Shown here: positions 7,908-17,701 of the stretch, piece after piece
How the letters are laid out: each line of letters opens with the position of its first letter
Position numbering within the stretch: the first letter of the stretch is position 1
Assembly: GCA_044507605.1 (NCBI GenBank)
Contig: JBIQJI010000006.1
Span: forward strand, 62,001 to 126,000
Direction of reading: 5' to 3'
Source of the DNA: Thermopolyspora sp044507605
GTDB lineage: Bacteria; Actinomycetota; Actinomycetes; Streptosporangiales; Streptosporangiaceae
DNA: 64,000 bases
Notes under the pieces: generated by a model
What the model saw: the letters and a program-made list of their open reading frames with translations, nothing else
What the model was told of the DNA's origin: nothing
The model's database searches: none
Translations under genes and position numbers: made by a program

Positions 7908-9188
7908 TCAGCGACGCGGCGGGTCGATACGCGCCCCCTCGGTGGTGAACAGCATGATGCGGCTGAGGTCGACTCCGACCCTGGCCATCTGCCCCGCCCG
8001 CCAGGCCGGCCGGGTGCCGAGCCGGACGATGAGGTCGGCCCGGCGATGGGTGCCGCTGCCCCCGGCAACGGCCTCCTGGTCGACGGGTTCGGGCTGGTTG
8101 TTGAGCAGGCGGCGCACCAGCGCCTTGGCCCTGCTGACCCCGCCGCCGCTCCCGTTGCCGTTGACGTACCGCTGATGGTTCGCCGGCTCCGGCACGGGCA
8201 CCGCCGGCACGCCGGCCTCGACGTACGCCAGCCACTCGTGGCCGTGATACTCCAGCGCGCGCACCCTGCCGCTGAAGCTGGGCCCGTCGACGCCCTCGCC
8301 GATCGGCGTCAGCCCGTCGGGGCGGATGCCGACGAGGATCTGGCGGCCGGTGTGCTGTGAGACGGCGTACGCTCTCGGGTCGCTCCAGGGCATGGTGAGC
8401 TGGTGGCGGCCGAAGTCCAGCAGAATGTACTGGTTCTGCGGGGTTCGTACGCTGGCCTCCATCAGGTTCAGCTGCTGGGAGCTGAGAAACGCCGCGACGA
8501 ACGCGGTGGCCGGGTCGTTGTAGATCTGCCCGGGGGTGCCGACGTCCTGCAGGACCCCCCGGTTGAGGATCGCCATCCGGTCGGCCAGCGTCAGCGCCTC
8601 CACCTGGTCGTGCGTGACGTAGATGGTGGTGACCCCCAGCGCTCTGACCAGCGAGGAGATCTCCATGCGCAGCTCGGTCCGCATGCCGGCGTCGAGGTTC
8701 GACAGCGGCTCGTCCATCAGGAACAGGGACGGCTGGCGGACGATCGCCCGGCCCATCGCCACCCGCTGGCGCTGACCGCCCGAGAGTGTGCCGGGGCGGC
8801 GATCGAGCGTCTCGTCGATGTGCAGTGCGCGCGAGAGCTCGGTGACCCTTGCCCTGACCTGGTTCGGGTCCGTCTTGGCGATCTGCAGCGGGAAGGACAG
8901 GTTCCCGCGCACGGTGCGATGGGGATACAGCGCCCCGTTCTGAAACACCATCGCCACGTCGCGATCGCGCGGCGCCAGCTGGTTCGCGAAACGGCCATCA
9001 AGCCATAGCTCTCCCTCTGTGATCTCCTCCAGGCCCGCGATCATCCGCAGCAGCGTCGATTTGCCGCAGCCGGACGGACCGAGGAGGACGAGCAGCTCGC
9101 CCTCCTCGGCGCGAAGACTCAGGCGGTCGACCGCTAGAAACCCACCTGGATACACTTTTGTTACATTGTCGAGGACGACGGTGCTCAT
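7908..9188 (-). CDS. msiK: Sugar ABC transporter ATPase (MsiK/UgpC-like) with an unusual C-terminal insert
   Basis: A 426-residue ATPase. Walker A GPSGCGKST (about residues 37-45), Q-loop VFQNGALYPHRTV, signature LSGGQRQRVAMGRA and Walker B LFLMDEPLSNLD are intact, followed by a TOBE-type domain. MsiK-like proteins power several CUT1 importers, and the ceb operon and the importer at 35945 both lack an ATPase gene, so this is a good partner for them. Family members are usually about 360-380 residues; here a Gly/Asn-rich and then basic stretch (NGNGSGGG followed by AKALVRRLLNNQ) interrupts the TOBE region. The ATG at 9188 is preferred over the adjacent ATG at 9191 because of its better spacing from GGGGGAG. 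Confidence 0.85.
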   Translation of the reverse strand: MSTVVLDNVTKVYPGGFLAVDRLSLRAEEGELLVLLGPSGCGKSTLLRMIAGLEEITEGELWLDGRFANQLAPRDRDVAMVFQNGALYPHRTVRGNLSFPLQIAKTDPNQVRARVTELSRALHIDETLDRRPGTLSGGQRQRVAMGRAIVRQPSLFLMDEPLSNLDAGMRTELRMEISSLVRALGVTTIYVTHDQVEALTLADRMAILNRGVLQDVGTPGQIYNDPATAFVAAFLSSQQLNLMEASVRTPQNQYILLDFGRHQLTMPWSDPRAYAVSQHTGRQILVGIRPDGLTPIGEGVDGPSFSGRVRALEYHGHEWLAYVEAGVPAVPVPEPANHQRYVNGNGSGGGVSRAKALVRRLLNNQPEPVDQEAVAGGSGTHRRADLIVRLGTRPAWRAGQMARVGVDLSRIMLFTTEGARIDPPRR

Positions 9189-9191
9189 CAT

Positions 9192-9724
9192 GTCTCCCCC
9201 GTCCGCGGGCACACCGGCGCGCTCGCACAGGGCGGGGTCGCCATCGACCCGCTCGCTGCGCTACTCATGGCTCGCTCGTTCCTCCAGGGCATGCCTGCCC
9301 GGACCTCAGCCATCGGTTTTTGATTGGGTTTGGTAGTACATCGCGTCCCAGGGCGATGTGTCCATACATGACGTAAGAATTCGCGCATCCCCTGATTCGT
9401 ACTGGGTGGCAGGGGAGGGTGCGCCATGTGATACGTCATGGTTTGCGGAAACTTTCGGTAACTTCTTTCAGGTCCGGTCTGTCCTACGTCGCCCGCAGTC
9501 GGCGTACCGGCATCGTGGTGCTGCCGGCGACCCGGACCGGTCGCCCGGGTTCTCGTGATCGCCCTGCCGGCCCCTGGCGGCTCCCGCGGCGCCACCGCAA
9601 GGGCCGGTGACGTGCGCCCGCCGGTCGGGTTGTCGGCGGCGTCCTCGGCAGGACTCGACGGTTCGGGCCGTCTTGGCCCATATTGCTGTTCTATGGCCCA
9701 ACAGATAGGGAATCGGGGGATCAC
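9192..9724. other. Divergent control region between msiK-like and alpha-glucosidase genes
   Basis: A 533-base gap without a supported gene. It contains a small hairpin (ACATCGC/GCGATGT, 9338-9359), a pair of inverted 9-mers CATGACGTA (9367-9375) and TACGTCATG (9432-9440), and the 19-base pseudo-palindrome listed at 9443. The alpha-glucosidase start has a GGGGGA ribosome-binding site. The rest is plain GC-rich sequence. Confidence 0.6.
9443..9461. promoter_or_regulatory. LacI-family-type operator with GAAASTTTC core
   Basis: TTGCGGAAACTTTCGGTAA is a near-perfect odd palindrome (TTRCSGAAASTTTCSGYAA) centred on 9452. It lies between the divergent msiK-like and alpha-glucosidase genes. Similar GAAASTTTC cores are known operators for sugar-responsive LacI-type regulators in streptomycetes, and a similar core appears before the xylanase gene at 34199. 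Likely bound by MalR or a xylan/xylobiose regulator. Confidence 0.6.
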
Positions 9725-11350
<1,626 letters not shown>

Positions 11351-11359
11351 GGCGACGCC

Positions 11360-12388
11360 ATGAGCGGCACCGCGCGGCTCGCCGACATCGCCGCCCAGGC
11401 CGGGGTCAGCGAGGCCACGGTGAGCCGTGTCCTGAACGGCAGGGCAGGCGTGTCGCAGGCCACCAGGCGGTCGGTGCTGACGGCCCTGGACCTGCTTGGC
11501 TACGAACGGCCGCAGCGGCCGCGCCAGCGCGGCAGCGGGCTGATCGGCCTGGTCACGCCCGGGCTGGACAACCCGATCTTCCCGGCGTTCGCGCAGGCGA
11601 TCGAGAAGGCGCTGGCGGCCTTCGGCTACACGCCGGTGCTGTGCACGCAGTCGCCCGGCGGCATGCCCGAGGACGAGTTCACCGAGCTGCTGCTCGACCG
11701 CGGCGTCACCGGCATCGTGTTCGTCTCCGGCCTGCACGCCTCCACCACGGCCGGCACCGACCGCTACTCCCGGCTCATCGACCGGGGCCTGCCGATCGTG
11801 CTCGTCGACGGCTACAACGATGCGGTCAAGGCGCCGTTCATCTCGCCCGACGACCGCACGGCGGCCCGGCTCGCCGTGCGGCACCTGGTGAATCTCGGCC
11901 ACCGGCGCATCGGGCTGGCCGTCGGGCAGCGCAGGTTCGTCCCGGTGCTGCGCAAGATCGAGGGCTTCCGGCAGGCCATGGAGCGGCTGCTCGGCGTCGC
12001 GAAGTGTGACGACCTCATCCAGCACTCGCTGTTCACGGTCGAGGGCGGCCAGGCCGCCGCCCGCGCCCTCCTGGAGCGCGACTGCACCGGCATCGTGTGC
12101 GCCAGCGACCTGATGGCGCTCGGCGCGATCCGCGCCTGCCGGGAGCGCGGCCTGTCGGTGCCGGGCGACGTGTCGGTCGTCGGCTACGACGACTCGCCGC
12201 TGATCCCGTTCACCGACCCGCCGCTCACCACCGTGCGCAAGCCGATCGGCCCGATGGCGTCGGCGGCCGTCGAGGCGCTGCTGGAGGAGATCGACGGCGC
12301 CCCGGCCGGGAACGTCGAGCTGGTCTTCCAGCCCGAGCTGGTGGTGCGCGGCTCGACGGGCTCGGGCCCGCTCATCGGGCGGGGATAG
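11360..12388 (+). CDS. malR: LacI-family maltose repressor (MalR-like)
   Basis: A 342-residue regulator. The LacI headpiece RLADIAAQAGVSEATVSRVLNG is at the N-terminus, followed by a periplasmic-binding-protein-like effector domain. Segments such as APFISPDDRTAARLAV, IVCASDLMALGAIRACRERG and VVGYDDSPLIPFTDPPLTTVRKP match, as I recall it, MalR (Reg1) of Streptomyces coelicolor, which represses maltose and amylase genes. It lies in an operon with the alpha-glucosidase. Likely target: the pseudo-palindrome at 9443. It is not CebR, whose headpiece differs, so the repressor for the boxes at 3714 and 3844 must be encoded elsewhere. Confidence 0.88.
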   Translation: MSGTARLADIAAQAGVSEATVSRVLNGRAGVSQATRRSVLTALDLLGYERPQRPRQRGSGLIGLVTPGLDNPIFPAFAQAIEKALAAFGYTPVLCTQSPGGMPEDEFTELLLDRGVTGIVFVSGLHASTTAGTDRYSRLIDRGLPIVLVDGYNDAVKAPFISPDDRTAARLAVRHLVNLGHRRIGLAVGQRRFVPVLRKIEGFRQAMERLLGVAKCDDLIQHSLFTVEGGQAAARALLERDCTGIVCASDLMALGAIRACRERGLSVPGDVSVVGYDDSPLIPFTDPPLTTVRKPIGPMASAAVEALLEEIDGAPAGNVELVFQPELVVRGSTGSGPLIGRG

Positions 12389-12395
12389 GCCGGGT

Positions 12396-12431
12396 CGCCC
12401 GGGCGCACGGGGTTCTCCGTGTGCCCGGGCG
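12396..12431. terminator. Hairpin terminator after malR
   Basis: A 15-base stem (12396-12410 with 12417-12431) closed by a 6-base loop and broken only by one G-T pair. It lies 8 bases after the malR stop and before the convergent eda gene. Confidence 0.75.
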
Positions 12432-12499
12432 GCGCGGGGGGCGGCTGCCCCGGGTGGTGCCGGCGGGGTCGGGTTCGCCACCGTGGCCGGCACCGGACC

Positions 12500-13129
12500 T
12501 CACCGCGACGAGCCGGCAGGGCGCAGCGCGGCGGCATCGCGGGCGAGGCGTTCGATGAGTCCGAAGTGGCCGGCGGCGAGCACATCGGCCGGGGTGAGCC
12601 AGGTGCCGCCGACACAGCCCACGTTGGGCAGCGACAGGTACTCGATGGCGGTCGCGGGGCGGATGCCGCCCGTCGGGCAGAACCGTACCTCGGGGAACGG
12701 GCCGGCCAGCGCCTTCAGGTAGGCCACGCCGCCCGACTGCTCGGCGGGGAAGAACTTCAGCTCGGTGCGGCCCCGCTCCATCAGCGCCAGCACCTCCGAG
12801 GCCGTGGCGGCCCCCGGCAGGTACGGCACGTCGCCGTCGTCCATGGCGTCGAGCAGCGTGGGGGTGGCGCCGGGGGAGACCAGGAACCGGGCGCCGGCCT
12901 TGACCGCCGCCTTCACGTCGGCCGGGGTGCGCACCGTGCCCGCCCCGACGATCGCCTCGGGCACCTCGGCGGCGATGCGCTCGATGGCGCCGAGCGCGGC
13001 CGGGGTGCGCAGCGTGACCTCGATGGCGGGCAGCCCGCCGGCGACCAGGGCGCGGGCGAGCGGCACCGCCGCGCCGGAGTCGGCTATGACGACGACCGGG
13101 ATCACGGGGGCGAGGTCGAGCAGGGACAT
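12500..13129 (-). CDS. eda: KDPG/KHG aldolase
   Basis: A 209-residue class I aldolase. ATG at 13129 has GGAG ahead. The family motifs are clear: IEVTLRTPAALGAIERI with the catalytic Glu, VGAGTVRTPADV, FLVSPGATPTL, and ELKFFPAEQSGGVAYLKALAGPF with the Schiff-base lysine (LKFFPAE). It splits 2-keto-3-deoxy-6-phosphogluconate to pyruvate and glyceraldehyde-3-phosphate (Entner-Doudoroff) or acts on 4-hydroxy-2-oxoglutarate. It lies 53 bases downstream of the glucokinase gene on the same strand. No edd or zwf gene is in the window. Confidence 0.92.
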   Translation of the reverse strand: MSLLDLAPVIPVVVIADSGAAVPLARALVAGGLPAIEVTLRTPAALGAIERIAAEVPEAIVGAGTVRTPADVKAAVKAGARFLVSPGATPTLLDAMDDGDVPYLPGAATASEVLALMERGRTELKFFPAEQSGGVAYLKALAGPFPEVRFCPTGGIRPATAIEYLSLPNVGCVGGTWLTPADVLAAGHFGLIERLARDAAALRPAGSSR

Positions 13130-13182
13130 CGGAACTCCAGAGGCGGTGGCCGGTTCGTGCCGGGCGAGGACGGGGATGGCGG

Positions 13183-14241
13183 TTACAGTCTGCCGGGCGC
13201 CGCCGCGGGCGATACGACGCGCCTTGGGGCGGCCCGCACCGGGCCGCTGCGCTGGGCGAGCCAGGCCGCCGCGCCGGTCAGGGCGGGCTGGCCGGCCACG
13301 ATGAGGGACGTCGGGATCGCGGCCAGGTAGCCGGCGAGCGCGGGATTGGCGGTGAACCGCCGGCGAAAGTCGCTCGTGCGCAGCCGGTCGGCCAGGTGCG
13401 TCAGCACCCCGCCCCCCAGGAACACGCCGCCACGCGCGCCCAGCGTGAGAGCGACGTCGCCGGCGAAGCCGCCGAGCAGCCCGCAGAACACCTCCACCGT
13501 CTGGGCGCACAGTGGATCGTCCCGGTCCGCCACGATGCGCGCCGCCGGGGGAGAGACCACGGTCAGCCCGTGCACCAGGGCGAGCCCGTGATGCAGCCGC
13601 GTCAGCCCGGGCCCCGAGATCAGGTGCTCGGCGTCCACGTACGGCATGCCGTCGGCCCGCAGCGCCCGCACGATCTCCACCTCCAGGTCGGTGACCACCG
13701 GAGCGGACACGTGCCCGCCCTCGGCCGGCACCGGCACCCACCGGTCCCCGGCCGGCACCAGCCCGGCGACGCCCAGCCCGGTGCCGGGGCCGAGCACCGC
13801 CTTGACCATGCCGGCCCGCCCCCCGTCGGGCCCGGTCGCGCCGGTGTCGCCGGCGGCCGGGCCGCCCAAGGGCAGCAGGTCGTCCTCGGCGAGGTACGGC
13901 AGGGACAGGGCCAGCGCCTCGAAGTCGTTGAGCACGTAGGAGTGCGGGAGGCCGAGGTCGCGGATCGACCCGTGCCAGGAGGCGTTGGTCAGGTGGTACC
14001 GGTCGCCTTCGACGGGCCCGGCGATCGCCAGACACGCGGCCCCCGGCCGGACTCCGCCCTCGGCTCGGCCGAGATAGGCGGCTACGGCATCGGGAAGGCC
14101 CTCATGTTCGGCGCCGCGCAGCACGGCCACCGCCTCCGGTGAGCCGCCCGGCCGGGTGATCAGGCCGAACCGGGCATGGGTACCGCCGACGTCGGCGACC
14201 AGCCAGGGACGCTCCTCGCTGGGCTCTGGGATCAGGGCCAT
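13183..14241 (-). CDS. glk: Glucokinase of the Glk (non-ROK) family
   Basis: A 352-residue kinase. The ATP-site opening WLVADVGGTHARFGLI and segments CLAIAGPVEGDRYHLTNASW, YVLNDFEALALSLPYL, VLGPGTGLGVAGLVP, PAEGGHV and LGARGGVFLGGGVLTHL match the E. coli-type Glk family (PF02685). Most actinomycetes use ROK glucokinases instead, so this form may have been acquired with the ED gene. It phosphorylates cytoplasmic glucose, the product of the beta- and alpha-glucosidases in this window. ATG 14241 is favoured by GGTGGAGAG. It faces the ROK regulator at 14416 across 174 bases. Confidence 0.9.
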   Translation of the reverse strand: MALIPEPSEERPWLVADVGGTHARFGLITRPGGSPEAVAVLRGAEHEGLPDAVAAYLGRAEGGVRPGAACLAIAGPVEGDRYHLTNASWHGSIRDLGLPHSYVLNDFEALALSLPYLAEDDLLPLGGPAAGDTGATGPDGGRAGMVKAVLGPGTGLGVAGLVPAGDRWVPVPAEGGHVSAPVVTDLEVEIVRALRADGMPYVDAEHLISGPGLTRLHHGLALVHGLTVVSPPAARIVADRDDPLCAQTVEVFCGLLGGFAGDVALTLGARGGVFLGGGVLTHLADRLRTSDFRRRFTANPALAGYLAAIPTSLIVAGQPALTGAAAWLAQRSGPVRAAPRRVVSPAAAPGRL

Positions 14242-14415
14242 CGGCAACTCTCTCCACCGTAGAAGGACAGAAAGGGACATTAGCCGCATCTTTTGTATTG
14301 CACAAGCCAGCTTTTGTCAGTTAGACTACGAAAGCCTGCACTTTGGATCACAAATCTGTGTCAAGATCCCAGCGTATGGTTCAGTGCATCGACCGCCCGA
14401 ACCCAGGACCAGGAC

Positions 14416-15582
14416 ATGTCTCGACGTATCGCCCCGGCCCTCGCCACCAGCGGTGACGTGCTGCGCCTCATCCGCACCGGCGAAGCCACCACCCGGTCCG
14501 ACATCGGCCGGGTGACCGGCCTGTCCCGGCCGGCCGTGACCCTGCGCGTCGCCGAGCTCATCGACCGCGGCCTGGTCGTCGAGGACACCGAGGGCCCCTC
14601 GACCGGCGGCCGCCCCCCGGCCCGGCTGGTCTTCAACGCCGCCGGCGGGCTGGTGCTGACCGCCGCGCTCGGCGCGCGCCGCACCCAGGTGGCCGTCTGC
14701 GACCTGGCCGGCGAGGTGCTGGCCCGCAGAGACCTGGACATCGACGTCGAAAAGGGGCCCGACACCGTGCTGCCCCTCATCATGGACATCTGGGACGACC
14801 TGCTCGGCGGCCGTCCCGCCTCCGCCGTCAAAGGCGTGGGCATGGGCGTGCCGGCCACCGTCGAGTTCGCCGCCGGCCGCACCGAGAGCGTCCGCGTCAT
14901 GGCGACCTGGACCGGCGTGGCGATCCCGCCGCTCATCCAGGAGCGCTTCCCGGTGCCCGTGTTCGTCGACAACGACGTGAACGTCGTCGCGATGGGCGAG
15001 TACCGCTCCGTCTACGCCGACACCGTCGGCGACCTGCTGTTCGTCAAGGTGTCGACCCGGGTCGGCGCCGGGGTCGTCGCCGGCGGCGTCATCATGCGCG
15101 GCGCACTCGGCGCGGCGGGCGAGATCGGCCACATCCCGGTCCGCGACGGCGGCGGAGTCCTGTGCCGCTGCGGCAACATCGACTGCGTCGACTCGGTGGC
15201 CAGCGCGACCGCCATCGTCCGCGACCTGCGCGCCACCGGCCGCGACGTGGCGGGCCTGCCCGACGCGCTCGCCCTGGTCCGCGCCGGCGACGCCGAGACC
15301 ATGGCCGTGGTCCGCCGCGCCGGCCGCCTCCTCGGCGAGGTCGTCGCCAGCGCCGTCAACCTGCTCAACCCCGCCGTCGTGGTCCTCGGCGGCGACGCCG
15401 TCGAGTTCTTCCAGCCCCTGGTCTCGGCGGTCCGCGAGGTCGTCCACCGCCGCTCCACGGCCCTGGCCACCCGCAGCCTCCGCATCGAACGCAGCCGCCT
15501 CGGCCCCACCGCGGGCATCGTCGGCTGCGCCCTCATGGTCACCGACCACGTCCTGTTCGCCGAGCTCGACCACCTCCCCTGA
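14416..15582 (+). CDS. ROK-family transcriptional regulator
   Basis: A 388-residue ROK repressor. The N-terminal winged helix includes TTRSDIGRVTGLSRPAVTLRVAELIDRGLV. The sugar-kinase-like part has VFVDNDVNVVAMGE, GAAGEIGHIPV and the ROK zinc motif built from GGGVLCRCGNIDCVDSV (CxCGxxxCxD). It lacks an obvious kinase Asp-Gly loop, so it is more likely a sensor than an enzyme. Placed divergently from glk-eda, it probably controls them through the AT-rich gap at 14242-14415. ATG at 14416 follows AGGACCAGGAC; a longer upstream reading would add a non-conserved tail of 41 residues. Confidence 0.87.
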   Translation: MSRRIAPALATSGDVLRLIRTGEATTRSDIGRVTGLSRPAVTLRVAELIDRGLVVEDTEGPSTGGRPPARLVFNAAGGLVLTAALGARRTQVAVCDLAGEVLARRDLDIDVEKGPDTVLPLIMDIWDDLLGGRPASAVKGVGMGVPATVEFAAGRTESVRVMATWTGVAIPPLIQERFPVPVFVDNDVNVVAMGEYRSVYADTVGDLLFVKVSTRVGAGVVAGGVIMRGALGAAGEIGHIPVRDGGGVLCRCGNIDCVDSVASATAIVRDLRATGRDVAGLPDALALVRAGDAETMAVVRRAGRLLGEVVASAVNLLNPAVVVLGGDAVEFFQPLVSAVREVVHRRSTALATRSLRIERSRLGPTAGIVGCALMVTDHVLFAELDHLP

Positions 15583-15723
15583 ACCGGTGGGCGCTCCGCC
15601 GTACCGCGATCCCCGAAAACAGCCGAAAATCGCCATCGGTGTGCTGAATAACAACGAACACCACGATATCCGGGTCTTTGTGTAAGGGGGTCGTCACGCC
15701 GATTACCGGGAATCTAAAGTAAG

Positions 15724-15760
15724 CCGATAAGGCGGTCCACCCGGAAGATCGCCTTATCGG
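15724..15760 (+). promoter_or_regulatory. Perfect 11-bp stem-loop ahead of the peptide gene
   Basis: CCGATAAGGCG at 15724-15734 and its exact reverse complement at 15750-15760, with a 15-base loop. The second arm runs straight into the ribosome-binding site GGGAGGA of the peptide gene, so it could gate translation, or it could be a dyad operator. Confidence 0.6.
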
Positions 15761-15774
15761 GAGGAATTCGATCC

Positions 15775-15897
15775 ATGGGCAAACACGAAGACGACTCCAG
15801 GAAACCCACGGACCAGCCCGTCGAGCGGCCGCGACCCATCCCCGACCGCACCCGGCCCGATCCGCCCGGCAAGCATGAAAAGCCGGCGACGAAGTGA
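15775..15897 (+). CDS. 40-residue charged, proline-rich peptide: candidate imiditide-type RiPP precursor
   Basis: A short ORF with a strong ribosome-binding site (GGGAGGA, 9 bases before ATG). The peptide has 10 Lys/Arg, 8 Asp/Glu and 9 Pro, no Cys, no hydrophobic core and no signal peptide. GKHE occurs at both ends (residues 2-5 and 32-35), framing a central IPDRTRPDPPG. Its TGA overlaps the GTG of the PIMT-like methyltransferase (GTGA), so the two are made together. The known imiditide pair NmaA/NmaM of Nonomuraea maritima consists of a basic precursor and a PIMT homologue that turns Asp into aspartimide; this pair fits that pattern. Asp24 is a better candidate than Asp29, since Asp29 precedes Pro and cannot form an imide. 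Confidence 0.68.
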   Translation: MGKHEDDSRKPTDQPVERPRPIPDRTRPDPPGKHEKPATK

Positions 15898-17009
15898 ACG
15901 TGACCGAACGCATCACCGCCCTGGCCGGGCGATTCGCCGATCACGACGACCGATGGCTCGCGGCCTTCCGTGCGACACCGCGGCACCTGTTCGTCCCGGC
16001 CAGGGCATGGGCCTACCCCGACGATGGCGGCTCCGGGACGCTGCTGGACCGCTCGGCCGATCCCGAAGCATGGCTCGACGCGATCTATTCCGATGTGCCC
16101 ATCGGCACCCAATTGAACGATGGAAACGTCGATATCGCGACGGAAACCGGCGAATGCACCTGCTCGTGTTCCATGCCCAGCGCCGTCCTGGCCGGTTTCG
16201 AACTCCTCCGCCCCTTCGACGGCGACGAGGTCCTCGACATCGGCACCGGCACCGGCTGGACCGCCGCCCTGCTGGCCCATCGGCTGGGAGACGACAACGT
16301 GACCAGCGTCGAGATCGACGAGACCCTGCACCGCATCGCCGCGGCCAACCTGCGCCAGGCCGGCCGATCGCCCCGCCTGATCCTCGGCGACGGCGCCAAG
16401 GGCGCCCCCGATGGAGCACCCTACGATCACGTCCACGTCACCTGCGGCGTCGACGACGTGCCCTACTCCTGGGTCGAGCAGGCCCGGCCCGGCGCGACCA
16501 TCGTGTTCCCCTGGATGCCGCCCTGGGAGGGCGGCCATCTGACCGCCCTCACCGTGACGGGGGAGGGTACGGCGGTGGGCCGCTTCCACTGCGGCGTCGC
16601 CTACATGATGCTCCGCTCCCAGCGCTGGACCCCGGCCCGCCTCCAGACCCCCTACCGGGACTCCTCGACGCACCTCGACCCCCGCCGCGTGGTCCGCGCC
16701 TCCTACGGTGCCGACATCGCCATGGCGGCCATGGTCCCCGGCGTCCTGCCCGCGTACGCGGACCAGGACGCCGGCGAGTTCCACCTGACCCTGTGGGCCC
16801 GCGACTCCGACGCCCAGATCCACTACTCGCCCGAGTACAAGCGCAGCACGGTACTGCAACGCGGCCCCCGTGACCTATGGGACGAGGTGGCGGCCGCCTA
16901 CCTGCGCTGGATCTCCTGGGGCTCCCCGGGCCGCGACCGCTTCGGCATGACCGTCACCCCCGAGGGCCGTCACATCTGGCTCGACTCGCCCGCTCATCCC
17001 ATCGCGTAA
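15894..17009 (+). CDS. PIMT-like O-methyltransferase, candidate RiPP-modifying enzyme
   Basis: A 371-residue protein. The middle is a protein-L-isoaspartate methyltransferase (PCMT) core: AIYSDVPIGTQL, then TCSCSMPSAVLAGFELL where housekeeping PIMTs have an SQP motif, then the SAM site EVLDIGTGTGWTAALLA and VTSVEIDETLHRIAAANL. After the core (about residue 230) comes a C-terminal extension of about 140 residues (CGVAYMMLRSQRW, LTLWARDSDAQIHYSPEYKR) that housekeeping PIMTs lack but RiPP-associated PIMTs of actinomycetes have. GTG start overlaps the stop of the 40-residue peptide gene. The likely role is methylation of an Asp in that peptide, leading to an aspartimide. Its 3' end overlaps the convergent TetR gene by 16 bases. 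Confidence 0.8.
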   Translation: MNVTERITALAGRFADHDDRWLAAFRATPRHLFVPARAWAYPDDGGSGTLLDRSADPEAWLDAIYSDVPIGTQLNDGNVDIATETGECTCSCSMPSAVLAGFELLRPFDGDEVLDIGTGTGWTAALLAHRLGDDNVTSVEIDETLHRIAAANLRQAGRSPRLILGDGAKGAPDGAPYDHVHVTCGVDDVPYSWVEQARPGATIVFPWMPPWEGGHLTALTVTGEGTAVGRFHCGVAYMMLRSQRWTPARLQTPYRDSSTHLDPRRVVRASYGADIAMAAMVPGVLPAYADQDAGEFHLTLWARDSDAQIHYSPEYKRSTVLQRGPRDLWDEVAAAYLRWISWGSPGRDRFGMTVTPEGRHIWLDSPAHPIA

Positions 17010-17590
17010 CCGCACCCCGCCAGCGTCACCCGAACCAGCCGGCGCACCGCCGCCTCGGTGGGCAAGGCGGTGGCGGCGTTGAGGGCGCTCAGGCAGTAGG
17101 TGGCCAGCTCGCCGGGGGACACGTCGGTGCGCAGCCGCCCGCTGCCGGCGGCGCCGGCGATCAGGTCGCGGATCATCTCGTGCAGGCGCCGATGGGCGGG
17201 CCCGACGGTGTCGTCCTGATGGAGGAAGATCACCAGGTCCAGGTCGTGGTGACGCCGGTTCCGGTGGGACATGAGGGCGTACGCCTCCAGGACCGCCGCC
17301 AGCCGTTCGGCGGGGTCGGCGATCCGGTCGCGCACCTCGGCCAGATGCCGCAGATGCTCGCCGATCTGCCGGGCATGCCAGGCGTGCAGGATCGCCTCGA
17401 TGTCGCCGAAGTACTTGTACAGCGTCGCCCGGCCGATGCCGGCGGCCTCGGCGATCTGCGACATCGTCACCGACCGCCGCCCGTGCCCGGTCATCAGCCC
17501 CGCGGCCGCGTCGAGGATCGCGTCGCGCACCTGATGCCGGTGCGCCTCGATCGACTCGTCCCACAGTTTCGGCACCAGTCGACCATACAC
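16994..17590 (-). CDS. TetR-family regulator
   Basis: A 198-residue regulator with the HTH SVTMSQIAEAAGIGRATLYKYFGD near residue 40 and a helical C-terminal domain typical of TetR proteins (MIRDLIAGAAGSGRLRTDVSPGELATYCLSAL region). Its start is 111 bases from the divergent methyltransferase gene at 17702, with an AGACA/TGTCT palindrome between them, so self-control and control of that gene are likely. Its 3' end overlaps the PIMT-like gene by 16 bases in convergent orientation. Nothing in the sequence shows the ligand. Confidence 0.85.
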   Translation of the reverse strand: MYGRLVPKLWDESIEAHRHQVRDAILDAAAGLMTGHGRRSVTMSQIAEAAGIGRATLYKYFGDIEAILHAWHARQIGEHLRHLAEVRDRIADPAERLAAVLEAYALMSHRNRRHHDLDLVIFLHQDDTVGPAHRRLHEMIRDLIAGAAGSGRLRTDVSPGELATYCLSALNAATALPTEAAVRRLVRVTLAGCGYAMG

Positions 17591-17624
17591 GCCGCCGCCA
17601 GCGCGAACACATGTCCTTGACTAT

Positions 17625-17636
17625 AGACACTTGTCT
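17625..17636. promoter_or_regulatory. Palindromic TetR operator candidate
   Basis: AGACA-CT-TGTCT is a perfect palindrome in the AT-richer gap between the divergent TetR (starts 17590) and methyltransferase (17702) genes. Confidence 0.6.
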
Positions 17637-17701
17637 CGATAAATTGCCGAAGCCGCGCCGGACCGTCGCGGCGCCCGGCCACGACGAGACGGAGCCCGCG
17701 C

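Noticed and set aside
15775..17009. The peptide/methyltransferase pair as a graspetide, lanthipeptide or FxLD-type system
   Set aside because: No ATP-grasp or lanthionine synthetase genes are near, the peptide has no Cys and lacks an FxLD motif; imiditide fits better.
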